IMG/VR virus record: IMGVR_UViG_3300045931_000399
Span: 1-36,090 of that record
From: a virus
Length of the DNA: 36,090 nucleotides
Reading direction: 5' to 3' (one strand)
Part shown: positions 18,401 through 24,606 of the stretch, one piece after another
Position numbering within the stretch: position 1 is the stretch's first letter
Layout: each line of letters starts with the position of its first letter
The notes under the pieces: model-generated
Seen by the model: the letters and a program-made list of their open reading frames with translations, nothing else
Told to the model about the DNA's origin: nothing
The model's database searches: none
Program-made: the position numbers and the translations under genes

Positions 18401-18622
18401 GAGCTCACGATTGGCCCGGGCACGCGCCGCATGCGTGTGCGGGCGCTCGATGTGACGGCGCTCGTGCCGCCGGAAGAAGAAGAGCTCGAGTTTGATTCGA
18501 GCGCGCGGATGGACATCGGCGCGATGGACATCATGCGCGTCGGCTATCGGGGCGATGCGCCGCAACCGACCCCGTGGCGGCCGCGGCGGCGCCGACGACC
18601 AGGAGGGCGACCATGGCGATAG
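15437..18622 (+). CDS. Large tail tip / baseplate hub-type protein
   Basis: A 1061-aa protein, GTG start, AGCAGGA upstream. Residues 1-205 form an all-beta domain with VTSVTDSAGNTYTKV, a motif frequent in phage and environmental surface proteins. Residues about 260-500 (ARVERFGQATRTLSEPRTGDWQGSAFDFRLSDFDR, VPIIYGTH) resemble the tail-hub region. A carbohydrate-binding-like insert covers about 535-700. Residues about 735-1020 return to a hub-like fold (LPVRSWISRWNLSADCRFGVTRYGELFIVL, GPGTRRMRVRALDVT). The tail is Arg-rich. It is the largest virion protein and probably carries receptor contact or tail-tip assembly. Domain boundaries are by eye. Confidence 0.75.
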   Translation: MAFPTRLGLRSTQAWFPGGATLATSGAAWVVSAGSTIVVCVGGVNSGGQTVTSVTDSAGNTYTKVDHVFHAGDLYRGEMWYSAGIGADSNLVVTVTWSAAVDYKGIVAIEYAGMLTPTPLDASAKGTGDGSTATTGTLTTTATDEIHILFGRWGIASVTYPAGFSSLLAGGSLIPVAEATVAATMSGTYTLTQSFAYFALAAAFKPSPTTVPPLLTQVVVEVATAVAAEGQLSQAIVEILVGAPAEPIPPGGWLAWIEWPETAETRVSGPIPDIVAYSDWDLQDPPSYYHGYKQARVERFGQATRTLSEPRTGDWQGSAFDFRLSDFDRILRTQLESLTDRYWNVGHFICRMVTRPVRAALGEPLIIFVGPLRRADPVAPLSMELLLEDAVGHGMLSEQLLIPQRVVDASDWDDVEIVESAKGHPVPIIYGTHSRPAGAFAPIYLGLEDDGTDHVWLVAGHYAHVTDIFIDGISVLGTEGTDWTLPGMSGPAYEEVAGTRYTLIRGRKGVPATPVGPGGTGPILYGDNVGWAVEGYFETWSASYPVSGETTRWDVNATVDTHGGTRCITGVDLPEGDHLVGNFGITTTGEQGYALDDYDELHIWIKNATASWILSTLEINFAIRPTPADPVEAVGIVVEVYDGQYGFDETNVTTWQELVIPIADFMADPGARADYLIIRKWGEDDISLSLDDITLGFAGDPPEAEDEVTQADAVAAGTMTLTINVEGWTTTGDDEGDVYHDIYDQYYHWLVNYVAHPDGYQTGASLTNPVVNLFDRLVHAVLAESFATAKAQAEVRYPPTGYLGHAIFGAGPGDRLPVRSWISRWNLSADCRFGVTRYGELFIVLHEPTIADQEAAPVVDEVLDILEGSFSIEMGWEVQATRIPFRADFNYATGEWLVLRDAEDTATSEAYGRPEGIPGPVREYLFIKDTDQAKNVGEHEVQRVGHPPRVLQFETNLGELVTQELGAYITVRHFAGVGPSEERLCQIEELTIGPGTRRMRVRALDVTALVPPEEEELEFDSSARMDIGAMDIMRVGYRGDAPQPTPWRPRRRRRPGGRPWR

Positions 18623-19296
18623 ATCGAACCAAATTCAACAAGTGGGTCGACGACGATGGTTCGGGGCTCACCGGCACCATCCTCAACAAGACCCGGATGG
18701 ATGATGACATCCTCGATCCGATTGATGCGGAGCTCGCGCGGCTCGATGGCGCGCTGGCGGGCACGATCGCGCCCGGGCAGATTAGCCCGGTGCAAGCGTC
18801 GCGGCTGCTCGGGCGCAGCGCGACGGGCGCGGGTGATGCCGAGGAGCTCGCGATCGGCGCCGGGCTCGAGCTCCAGGGCGCGACGCTTGTCGCCACGGCG
18901 CAAAACTCGGGTCTCTATGGCTACGGCTTTTCGGTGCAGACGACGGAGCCGCCCTCGGCGCGCACGGCGCGGCTGAATGCGCCGCATCCCTACACCGCCT
19001 CGACGAAGCTCTGGATCACGTTCCAGAACAGCAACAGTGAGGATCTGTATTTCGAGTGGATGGGCGTGCCGGTGGGCAGCGTGCTGCTCGTCCAGGACAA
19101 GGACACCCACGGGCAATTTGCCGAGCTCACGGTGACGGCGCCGCCGATCGACAAAGGGACGTATTGCGAATTTCCCGTCGCGTGGAAGGCGAACGGCACC
19201 GCGCTGGCGACGCAGGACTGTCTGGTGCGGACGCACCTGGGCGGCGCGCTGGCGGCGCTCGAAGCGCGCATCGCGGCGCTCGAGGCGCGACGGTAA
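18613..19296 (+). CDS. Tail fibre-associated protein
   Basis: A 227-aa protein starting at ATG 18613 with AGGAGGGCG, overlapping the hub gene by 10 nt. The N-terminus (AIDRTKFNKWVDDDGSGLTGTILNKTRMDDDILDPIDAELARLD) is a fibre-attachment pattern. The rest is beta-rich, and the end is a short heptad coil (ALAALEARIAALEARR) suggesting trimerisation. The order hub-fibre base-fibre suggests it is the connector or base of the tail fibre. Confidence 0.7.
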   Translation: MAIDRTKFNKWVDDDGSGLTGTILNKTRMDDDILDPIDAELARLDGALAGTIAPGQISPVQASRLLGRSATGAGDAEELAIGAGLELQGATLVATAQNSGLYGYGFSVQTTEPPSARTARLNAPHPYTASTKLWITFQNSNSEDLYFEWMGVPVGSVLLVQDKDTHGQFAELTVTAPPIDKGTYCEFPVAWKANGTALATQDCLVRTHLGGALAALEARIAALEARR

Positions 19297-20159
19297 TGGC
19301 CGCCATCGATCGTCGCGCGACGATTACGGCGGCGCAAGTGCGCGGGCTGCGCGCGCAGCTGGCCCGGCTCCCGTCCAGCGGCGGCGGGACGCCGAGCGCG
19401 CACGCGAGCAGCCACGAGGACGGCGGCAGCGACGCGCTTGACGTCACCACGCTCGACGGCTTCCCCGGCGGTACGACGGATTTTCTGCGCGCCGATGGCA
19501 CGTTCGCGGCGGTGCCCGGGGCGGGCGGCAGTCACGCGAGCTCGCACGAGACCGGCGGTGGCGATCCGTTGTCGGCGCTTTCGGCCGCCATCCTGACCAG
19601 TGGCACGGTACCCGATGCGCGGCTCTCGACCAATGTGCAGATGAAACCGATCGGGGCGGCGGATCTGCCCTCGCCGTTGACGCTCACGGGCGGGCAGATC
19701 GCGTTTCCGGCGACGCAGAGCCCGAGTGCCAACGTCAATACCCTGGACGATTACGAGGAGGGGACCTGGACGCCCTACTGGGCGGGCAGCGGGGGCCAGA
19801 GCGGACAGACGTATCTGGCGCAGGATGGGAGCTACACCAAGATCGGCAATCGTGTCTTCGCGACCGGGCGGATCGTGCTGGCCGTGCTCGGCACGATCAC
19901 GGGCAATGCCCTGGTGGCCGGTCTGCCCTTTCAAGCCTCGGGGAGCTTCTATGCCGTGGGGACGCTGACCGTGACGTTTGTCGCGAACCTCGGCGCCGCG
20001 GTCTCCTTGATCAGCGGGCAGGTCGGGCAGGGGGGCTATTACGCGGACATGTATTACGTGCCGGCCGCGGGGGGGACGAGTTTCACGGCAGTGACCGCCA
20101 CCCAGATGACCAGCAACCTCGATCTCTATTTCCACGTGTCCTATCAGGCGAGTGCGTAA
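19296..20159 (+). CDS. Tail fibre protein
   Basis: A 287-aa protein starting in the previous stop codon (TAATG). Residues about 25-110 carry repeated HASSHE.GG motifs (SAHASSHEDGGSD, SHASSHETGGGDP), common in phage fibre shafts. Residues about 145-205 contain the widespread fibre motif NTLDDYEEGTWTPYW...YTKIGNRVFATGRI. The C-terminal beta domain (about 205-287) is the likely receptor-binding tip. It closes the tail module together with the small genes downstream. Confidence 0.83.
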   Translation: MAAIDRRATITAAQVRGLRAQLARLPSSGGGTPSAHASSHEDGGSDALDVTTLDGFPGGTTDFLRADGTFAAVPGAGGSHASSHETGGGDPLSALSAAILTSGTVPDARLSTNVQMKPIGAADLPSPLTLTGGQIAFPATQSPSANVNTLDDYEEGTWTPYWAGSGGQSGQTYLAQDGSYTKIGNRVFATGRIVLAVLGTITGNALVAGLPFQASGSFYAVGTLTVTFVANLGAAVSLISGQVGQGGYYADMYYVPAAGGTSFTAVTATQMTSNLDLYFHVSYQASA

Positions 20160-20177
20160 GCCGCGGGAGGCCCGACG

Positions 20178-20450
20178 ATGCCCATCATTCAAGCCGGGAA
20201 GCAATTCACCAAAGAGGACCTGCAGCGGACCGCGGGCGATCTCGCGAGTCATCTCGTGAACTTCACGCAAGACGCGACCGATTTCGGCAGTCAGCTCGCG
20301 ACGTGGACGGATGCCGACCTGCTCGAGCTCGGGCTCGACCAGGAGGAAATCAACGCGATTAAGGGCTTTTATATCGGGGACCTGCCCGCGGTGCGCGCGG
20401 CGCTCGAGGCCTCGGCGTGGCTGCGGCAGCTGCTCGGGCTGGGCGTGTGA
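20178..20450 (+). CDS. Small acidic protein of unknown function
   Basis: A 90-aa protein with CGGGAGG upstream of ATG. Helical pattern: FTKEDLQRTAGDLASHLVNFTQ, WTDADLLELGLDQEEINAIKGFYIGDLPAVRAALEASAWLRQLLGLG. No family is recognised with certainty. It is translated with the tail genes and overlaps the next small membrane protein by 4 nt (GTGA), which suggests a role late in infection. Confidence 0.7.
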   Translation: MPIIQAGKQFTKEDLQRTAGDLASHLVNFTQDATDFGSQLATWTDADLLELGLDQEEINAIKGFYIGDLPAVRAALEASAWLRQLLGLGV

Positions 20451-20587
20451 CCTGGCTCCTCATCGCCGCCGCGGTCGCCTGGGCGTTTCTCTCGACGCTC
20501 GCCTGGCCGCGGCGGGACCGGGGCCACGGGCGCGTCAGCGAGCACTGGCGGCGCGATCACGGCGGCGGCTGGCATCCGGAGGGCTGA
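20447..20587 (+). CDS. Short membrane protein, possible holin-like
   Basis: A 46-aa ORF from GTG 20447 in the GTGA overlap. One hydrophobic segment (WLLIAAAVAWAFLSTLAW, residues 3-20) is followed by a basic, His/Trp-rich cytoplasmic-type tail (RRDRGHGRVSEHWRRDHGGGWHPEG). Placement at the end of the tail operon is where lysis genes often sit, but one short TM segment is weak evidence for a holin. Confidence 0.5.
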   Translation: MTWLLIAAAVAWAFLSTLAWPRRDRGHGRVSEHWRRDHGGGWHPEG

Positions 20588-20634
20588 GGGATGCGCGCGG
20601 CGCCCCGCGCGGCTGGCATGGTCGAGGCGGCGCG

Positions 20635-20742
20635 ATGACGGCCTGGGAGCGCCTGCAGCTCGTGCTGGCCGGCTGGGTGCTCGTGCTGCTCGGGGTGATT
20701 GCCTGGGTGGCGCACTGGTGGCGCCACCGCGGGCGGGACTAG
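20635..20742 (+). CDS. Very short membrane protein
   Basis: A 35-aa ORF: TAWERLQLVLAGWVLVLLGVIAWVAHWWRHRGRD. One TM helix (about 8-27) and a basic C-terminus. No strong ribosome-binding site, though GAGGCGGCG lies upstream. It could be a lysis accessory or spanin-like peptide; that is only inferred from size, topology and position at the end of the late operon. Confidence 0.4.
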   Translation: MTAWERLQLVLAGWVLVLLGVIAWVAHWWRHRGRD

Positions 20743-20747
20743 GGCGC

Positions 20748-21113
20748 TTACCAGCGCAGGGTGTAGGCGACGCCGGCGCCCTTGACCGTCGGGTAGACCG
20801 TCACGCGCGAGAAGCCGACCGCCATCATCGCGCCGCCCGCGGCGAGCAGCGCCCAGCCGAGCGGGCGCCGATTCGGGTTGACCTGGCATTCGCCGGCCTC
20901 GACGGTGTAGGTGCCGGTGACGCAGTAGTCGTAGCCGACGATGTGGTATTCCTCGCCGACCGGCGCAAACTGCGCGGCGCCGACCACCGCGGTCACGAGG
21001 CCGGCGAGCGCGAGCGGCCCGCTGCGCATGCGGGTCTGCGGCTGCTGCGCGAAGGCGGGCGCGCTGGTGGCGAGCAGACTGAGGACGACGAGCGTGCACG
21101 TGACTTGTCGCAT
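20748..21113 (-). CDS. Exported protein with signal peptide
   Basis: A 121-aa protein on the opposite strand, converging on the late operon. It starts at 21113 with GGAGGGCTC upstream. A clear signal peptide (MRQVTCTLVVLSLLATSAPAFAQQ, likely cut after AFA) is followed by a mature part with two Cys (YDYCVTGTYTVEAGECQVNP) that could form a disulfide, and hydrophobic segments at about 35-50 and 85-100. It is not a recognised phage structural protein; as an exported gene in the lysogeny half it may alter the host envelope (lysogenic conversion). Two larger upstream in-frame starts were not used because the signal peptide marks the start. Confidence 0.65.
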   Translation of the reverse strand: MRQVTCTLVVLSLLATSAPAFAQQPQTRMRSGPLALAGLVTAVVGAAQFAPVGEEYHIVGYDYCVTGTYTVEAGECQVNPNRRPLGWALLAAGGAMMAVGFSRVTVYPTVKGAGVAYTLRW

Positions 21114-21126
21114 TGAGCCCTCCAGG

Positions 21127-21363
21127 CTACGCACCGGTCGCGGCCTCGCGCTGTGCTTGCTCCTGCTGCCGCCACGCTTTGTACGCGACCTCTGAGGGAT
21201 CGGCGTGCAGTTCACGATGGTAGACGTGGGCCTGCGCGAGGCGGGCATAGATGGCGAGGAGACAGCCGAAACAGACGAGGGCAACACCAATGGTGGCCTG
21301 CGAAGCAAAGAGCAACCCGAGCAGCGCGACGAGCAACGAGACAACCGCAAGGAACGTGGACAT
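21127..21363 (-). CDS. Two-TM small membrane protein
   Basis: A 78-aa protein with two hydrophobic helices (about 3-20 and 22-42, VVSLLVALLGLLFA and TIGVALVCFGCLLAIYARL) and a soluble Gln/Ala-rich tail containing a HVYHRELHADPSEVAYKAWRQQ segment. It is 13 bp upstream of the exported protein gene and probably in one transcript. The open frame extends upstream to 21588, but that part is low-complexity and not membrane-like, so I start at 21363. Could be holin-like or a superinfection factor; unknown. Confidence 0.5.
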   Translation of the reverse strand: MSTFLAVVSLLVALLGLLFASQATIGVALVCFGCLLAIYARLAQAHVYHRELHADPSEVAYKAWRQQEQAQREAATGA

Positions 21364-21557
21364 TGGTTCAATCACTTTCAAGGCAGGCGCTGGCACGCCT
21401 CGACCATCGTCGCCGAAAACTGTAGAGAGGGCGTCTCCAGAACGGCGCGGTTCCGCACGGTTTCTTTGAGGGCGAAGCACATTCGCTTGGTCTTCGCTTG
21501 CCGTGGCACCAACGGTCTTGCCTTGACTGGGCCGCCTAAGCGAAAACAAGTTCGGCA

Positions 21558-22226
21558 ATGAGCACATTAAGTCACTGGGACTCGTCACCGATCGCCTTTC
21601 GGTCTCGGGGGCGACCGGTCGTGTATATGGAACCGGTCATCGTTGGGATGGTGGAGGAGATTCGGACCACCATCGAACTACTCAGTAGCCAACTTGAGTG
21701 GCCAATCCGAAACATCTTTCGCAGACCCCGGCCGCTCTTGATACATCCGCGCAAAATCGAATTCGTCGAGACGCGCGCCTCGGTGAATGAATGTGCCACC
21801 GGATATCTCAATGCCCTAGAAGAGTCGCACGATTGGGCGAGCGCAGAACTTGACCGCGCACGATTCCTTGCACCCTATACGTGCGCCAGCTGCGGCGGTT
21901 TCGGTGATGAACCCGTGAACGTCGTCTATATGCTTCGGCCAGTGCCGGTGCACATGTTCGACGAGATCGACACTCTCAGTGCTGAATTGAAATACCTGGA
22001 GCGTCGAATCGACGAGCGATCACAAATGGTTCGCTTTGCGATGTGGCTGCTCAACGCCAAAGAGCCTGGACGTAGCTTCGAGCTATCACGAAGAGAATGC
22101 AGGCGACGTCTATCTACGATTGCCCGTGAATCGAAGCCGCTGGTCATGTCAATCAAGCGAACCCGCGAAGGCCGTTTGTGGACGGTCACCGAAGATCACG
22201 ATCAGGAAATGCGTCATGCCGGATAA
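21558..22226 (+). CDS. Hypothetical coiled-coil protein, + strand insert in lysogeny region
   Basis: A 222-aa protein of unknown family. It has a helical, charged character, a possible metal pair CASCGG near 115 and a coiled-coil-like segment (IDTLSAELKYLERRIDERSQMVRF). The base composition is visibly less GC-rich than the phage modules on either side and the gene runs against its neighbours. It overlaps the downstream HNH gene by 11 nt. No clear ribosome-binding site at the first ATG; an internal ATG at 21627 is an alternative. I see no match that would name it. Confidence 0.5.
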   Translation: MSTLSHWDSSPIAFRSRGRPVVYMEPVIVGMVEEIRTTIELLSSQLEWPIRNIFRRPRPLLIHPRKIEFVETRASVNECATGYLNALEESHDWASAELDRARFLAPYTCASCGGFGDEPVNVVYMLRPVPVHMFDEIDTLSAELKYLERRIDERSQMVRFAMWLLNAKEPGRSFELSRRECRRRLSTIARESKPLVMSIKRTREGRLWTVTEDHDQEMRHAG

Positions 22227-22467
22227 CTATCTCGACTCCGACCGCTGGCGTGCTCTTCGCGCCCGCGCTCTCCATCGCGCCAACTACCGCTGCCAGTTGT
22301 GCAATGGCCAGCGTTCGTTGGAAGCGCACCATCGTACATACGTGCGCTACGGCTATGAGCTGGTCGATGATGTGACCGTGCTCTGTGCTGTCTGCCATCG
22401 TCGCCATCATGGAACGACGCGATCCGACGCGCGCATCAACGACACGCAACTGAAGCTGCCTCTCTAG
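22216..22467 (+). CDS. Small HNH endonuclease
   Basis: An 83-aa protein with the HNH fold: Cys26/Cys29 (CQLC), His38-His39 (LEAHHRTYVRYG), the conserved hydrophobic VTVLC, Cys57/Cys60 (CAVC) and His61/His64. Two zinc-binding Cys pairs frame the nuclease motif, typical of small free-standing HNH enzymes. It overlaps the preceding ORF, so the two make a unit. HNH genes of this size are often mobile or act in packaging; here it is far from terminase, which favours a mobile or anti-competitor role (inference). Confidence 0.8.
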   Translation: MPDNYLDSDRWRALRARALHRANYRCQLCNGQRSLEAHHRTYVRYGYELVDDVTVLCAVCHRRHHGTTRSDARINDTQLKLPL

Positions 22468-22775
22468 AAGTGAAGCCGTTTTCCTGGGTGGCGCTCGGTC
22501 ATCTCGAACGTCTCCACGAGCCACTGCGCGATCGGGACGTACCGCGCCCACCCGGCGGCGTCGGTGTCCTGATCGACCGCTGACAGCCTGAAGGCTAATC
22601 GCCGCACGGGATCGGCGCTGGTATCACGATAGGCGCGGAGCAGATCGATCGGCGTCGCGGGTGAGAACCGGCGCGCGACTTTCTTGCTGCGGCCGGTGAC
22701 CGGATCGGGCTCGCGGTGGTAGACGCGGAACCCGTGTGGCGTTTGGTAAATGTTCTCTTCGAGACGTGTCTCCAT
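22464..22775 (-). CDS. Free-standing copy of the integrase N-terminal domain
   Basis: A 103-aa ORF with a good ribosome-binding site (GGAGGG) before the ATG. Residues 7-51 are nearly the same as the first 53 residues of the intact integrase: shared TPHGFRVYHRE, DPVTGRSKKV, RRF, AYRD. The nucleotide match to 27027-27095 is about 83% by eye. The rest (VRRLAFRLSAVDQDTDAAGWARYVPIAQWLVETFEM) is unrelated to the integrase and ends in a normal stop. It lacks the core-binding and catalytic domains. Either it is the stump of an older integrase or a kept arm-site binding protein that modulates recombination. Confidence 0.7.
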   Translation of the reverse strand: METRLEENIYQTPHGFRVYHREPDPVTGRSKKVARRFSPATPIDLLRAYRDTSADPVRRLAFRLSAVDQDTDAAGWARYVPIAQWLVETFEMTERHPGKRLHF

Positions 22776-22955
22776 CGACCCTCCGCGTGCGGTACCTATC
22801 GATCACTTTCGCCTGTTGAGCTGAGTACCATCCAAAAACTACACAGTGAAATCCTTAGCAAAAAACCTGTACGCCATTGCCCGCTACTAGACACGCGGTA
22901 CCACCAGCCCGTGCGAAGCTACTAACGAAGGTCGGCGAATTCATTCAGGAAAAGG
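22776..22955. repeat. Gap with scattered GGTACC and ACTTTCGCC motifs
   Basis: No gene is visible. The stretch carries GGTACC at 22791-22796 and 22897-22902 and ACTTTCGCC at 22805-22813, the same motifs that mark the attachment-like repeats to the right. It looks like an eroded copy of that repeat. Confidence 0.45.
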
Positions 22956-23005
22956 TGGTGGGCGCGGCAGGATTTGAACCTGCGACCCCTCGCGTGTGAA
23001 GCGAA
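22956..23005 (-). other. tRNA-Val 3'-end fragment, likely attP core (copy 1)
   Basis: Read on the - strand: anticodon stem-loop TTCGC-TTCACAC-GCGAG (anticodon CAC, Val), variable region GGGTC, intact T arm GCAGG-TTCAAAT-CCTGC, acceptor strand CGCGCCC, discriminator A and encoded CCA. The 5' half of a tRNA (acceptor 5' strand, D arm) is missing; the sequence upstream is phage-like. This is the classic structure of an attP/attL core in which a phage carries the 3' part of its target tRNA gene. Confidence 0.8.
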
Positions 23006-23097
23006 AAACTCGCAAAATTGCTAGCAAATTCGCGACATTGGTACCGACTGGTACCAGGTTGGAACGCAAACGAATTTCTTACCGTTGGACTTTCGCC
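22956..23097 (-). repeat. Attachment-like repeat, copy R1
   Basis: A roughly 140-bp block: tRNA 3' fragment, near-palindrome around TTGCTAGCAA (23019-23028), two GGTACC hexamers (23040 and 23050, 10 bp apart) and ACTTTCGCC (23089-23097). It aligns end to end with 24670-24808 at about 84% identity by eye. Its upstream end overlaps the 3' end of a small gene whose last codons are part of the repeat. Confidence 0.8.
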
Positions 23098-23492
23098 GTC
23101 GTCGGCCAACTCAATCGTGTCGCACCATCAGCGAATGGGCGGCGCCGGCCGATGAGGAGTTGCCACGGGCTTTCTGCGAGCACGACATCAGCCTGCAAGC
23201 GCACCGGATAGTAACCAGTGGCACGTAACCGCTCACACTCCACGGGCGTGAACCATCGGAGTACAGCGTCCAGTGAGCGACACGCGGACCCGTACATCAT
23301 GGTGGTCGGCAGCGCGCGAAGCTGACTGATAGGCATGAGATCCATCACAGTTTCGGTGAGACGATCGGCTGGGGCATCACCGTCAATCCACGTCTGGCTC
23401 CAGCCGGGCCGCCAGGGTCCCCGGCCATCGGCGGCCTGCACCCGATAGACGATGATTGGGCGGCCCAATTCATTCGTCTTCGGTCTCGACAT
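23079..23492 (-). CDS. Conserved phage hypothetical protein (GRGPWRPGW motif)
   Basis: A 137-aa protein. The pattern IVYRVQAADGRGPWRPGWSQTW near the N-terminus and a later LRWFTPVECERLRATGYYPVRLQADVVLAE is one I recognise as a recurring small phage protein without known role. ATG 23492 has GAGGTG as ribosome-binding site; GTG 23498 is the alternative. The ribosome-binding site lies in the third attachment-like repeat, and the stop lies in repeat R1, so the gene is framed by two copies of the same repeat. Confidence 0.7.
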   Translation of the reverse strand: MSRPKTNELGRPIIVYRVQAADGRGPWRPGWSQTWIDGDAPADRLTETVMDLMPISQLRALPTTMMYGSACRSLDAVLRWFTPVECERLRATGYYPVRLQADVVLAESPWQLLIGRRRPFADGATRLSWPTTAKVQR

Positions 23493-23499
23493 AATCACC

Positions 23500-23603
23500 T
23501 CGTGTGAAGCGCAAACTTCGCAAATTCCCTAAGAAAACGGCCTCAAAAGGTACCATCGGTACCAAGTTGGAACCCAAACTATTCTTGCCCTGGGACTTTC
23601 GCC
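23500..23603 (-). repeat. Attachment-like repeat R2, lacking the tRNA part
   Basis: Shares with R1 and R3 the CTTCACACG-like junction, a pair of GGTACC hexamers (23549 and 23558, 9 bp apart), a GTTCCAA stretch and ACTTTCGCC (23595-23603). Homology stops at the anticodon-loop position, where R1 and R3 continue into the tRNA 3' end; here the sequence continues into the ribosome-binding site and start of the gene at 23492. Confidence 0.65.
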
Positions 23604-23800
23604 TCAGTGCGCACATAGCACTTGCGCGATAGGTCGTACTGCATCAAGTCGGGATGCTGACGCTGAAACGTCGTCAGATCCTTCGACGCTTGTGGCTGCG
23701 AAATCCCGAATTTCCGCATGAGATGTTCGCGGTTGATGAAGCCGAAGACATGAAGCGTTTCGGCGATCCATTCGAGGCGTGTCTGCTCGAACCAGTTCAT
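23579..23800 (-). CDS. Small HTH DNA-binding protein
   Basis: A 73-aa protein: WFEQTRLEWIAETLHVFGFINREHLMRKFGISQPQASKDLTTFQR is a winged-helix/DeoR-like HTH found at the N-terminus of WYL-type regulators and as free small proteins in phages. The recognition helix would be QPQASKDLTTFQ. It starts in an ATGA overlap with the upstream gene and ends inside repeat R2. Probably a regulator of the lysogeny-region genes or of the att block it overlaps; target unknown. Confidence 0.7.
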   Translation of the reverse strand: MNWFEQTRLEWIAETLHVFGFINREHLMRKFGISQPQASKDLTTFQRQHPDLMQYDLSRKCYVRTEAKVPGQE

Positions 23801-24198
23801 CGCTCTGGCGGCAGCATCTCCAGGAGCTGCTTCGCTTCATTGACACTAAGTGGTTGGGACGCCGTCTGAGCCAGCCAGGCGATCAGGGTTCCCAGCGTCC
23901 GTTTCACCGAAGCAAGTTCGGCCTGCGTTTGTAAAAGCGCCTTCTCGACTTGGGCTGGCGTCATCGGTTCCTCGCTGACGAATAGATGTGGACCAAATAG
24001 GCCGCTGTACCCGCTGACTTCTACCATGCCATCGAGTGCGACGTGCTTGACGACCAGGGGTGCAGCCCGCTCTTTGTCATTCGCGAAATAAACACGAGCG
24101 CCGACGGTCAGCCGTGGCGTCAACCCACTTGCGCCATAGTGGTGCCGCATGAATCGCTCGCTGACCGGACCATGGGGCGGCTTTGTTTTGCGCGCCAT
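23797..24198 (-). CDS. Hypothetical protein with C-terminal coiled coil
   Basis: A 133-aa protein with GAGGAG upstream. Residues about 25-75 are beta-rich (GARVYFANDKERAAPLVVKHVALDGMVEVSGYSGLFGPHLFV); residues 78-133 are a coiled coil (PAQVEKALLQTQAELASVKRTLGTLIAWLAQ). No recognised family. It overlaps both neighbours by 1-4 nt and so belongs to a translationally coupled - strand set. Confidence 0.65.
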   Translation of the reverse strand: MARKTKPPHGPVSERFMRHHYGASGLTPRLTVGARVYFANDKERAAPLVVKHVALDGMVEVSGYSGLFGPHLFVSEEPMTPAQVEKALLQTQAELASVKRTLGTLIAWLAQTASQPLSVNEAKQLLEMLPPER

Positions 24199-24503
24199 CA
24201 CAACTCCTCGAAGGCATGGCAGCGACCGCAGTACCTGTGCTCGCGGTCGTGCGGATTGAAGGAGACGGCGCCGCAGCGCGGGCAGCAGTACGGCGCCCCA
24301 CGGTCCATCGCATCGACCAGCGGCAGGGCGCATTCATTCGGTCGCACCACGTAGCGATTGGCATCCGCCACGATCTGGTTCGCTTCCGACTCTGGGTAGC
24401 GGCCGGCCTGGGCGAGATCCGCCACGTAGCCCATGCGCCCCGGCCCCCACCAGGCGTCATGCTCGAAGGACCAGATCACGAATGGATAGAAGCCCCGCGA
24501 CAT
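24198..24503 (-). CDS. WSFEHDAWW-family phage protein with zinc ribbon
   Basis: A 101-aa protein. The N-terminal half (FYPFVIWSFEHDAWWGPGRMGYVADLAQAGRY...NQIVADANRY) is clearly paralogous to the early gene at 35383-35604. The C-terminal half adds a zinc ribbon CCPRC...YCGRC (two Cys pairs). I prefer ATG 24503, which has GGAGGG at a good distance; ATG 24578 also has a strong GGGAGGT and would add 25 residues of unlike composition. Function unknown. Confidence 0.7.
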   Translation of the reverse strand: MSRGFYPFVIWSFEHDAWWGPGRMGYVADLAQAGRYPESEANQIVADANRYVVRPNECALPLVDAMDRGAPYCCPRCGAVSFNPHDREHRYCGRCHAFEEL

Positions 24504-24582
24504 CTGTTTCCCTCCACGTCGGCCATTGGGATTGAACCACGCGCCCACACTGCGCGGCGACCACCGAGCGCGAGACATGGTC

Positions 24583-24606
24583 CTACCTCCCGCGAAAGCG
24601 CAACAC
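24583..24606 (-). pseudogene. Possible remnant of an integrase 3' end (VLRFRGR-stop)
   Basis: Reads GTG TTG CGC TTT CGC GGG AGG TAG on the - strand, giving VLRFRGR and a stop. The intact integrase ends with the same seven residues, and 20 nt are identical between 24587-24606 and 25993-26012. In both places a small gene starts within a few bases, with the GGGAG of the last codons serving as its ribosome-binding site. The frame is open upstream for about 29 codons but does not otherwise match the integrase. Confidence 0.4.

Noticed and set aside
20591-20638. 15-codon ORF between the two short membrane proteins
   Set aside because: Too short and without features; likely spacer.
21364-21588. N-terminal extension of the two-TM protein and the ORF at 21205-21561
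   Set aside because: Low-complexity frames without start signals; the membrane protein begins logically at 21363. I see no convincing promoter or RNA here.
22956-23030. Complete tRNA gene
   Set aside because: Only the anticodon arm, T arm and acceptor 3' strand are present; no D arm or matching 5' acceptor strand can be found upstream.
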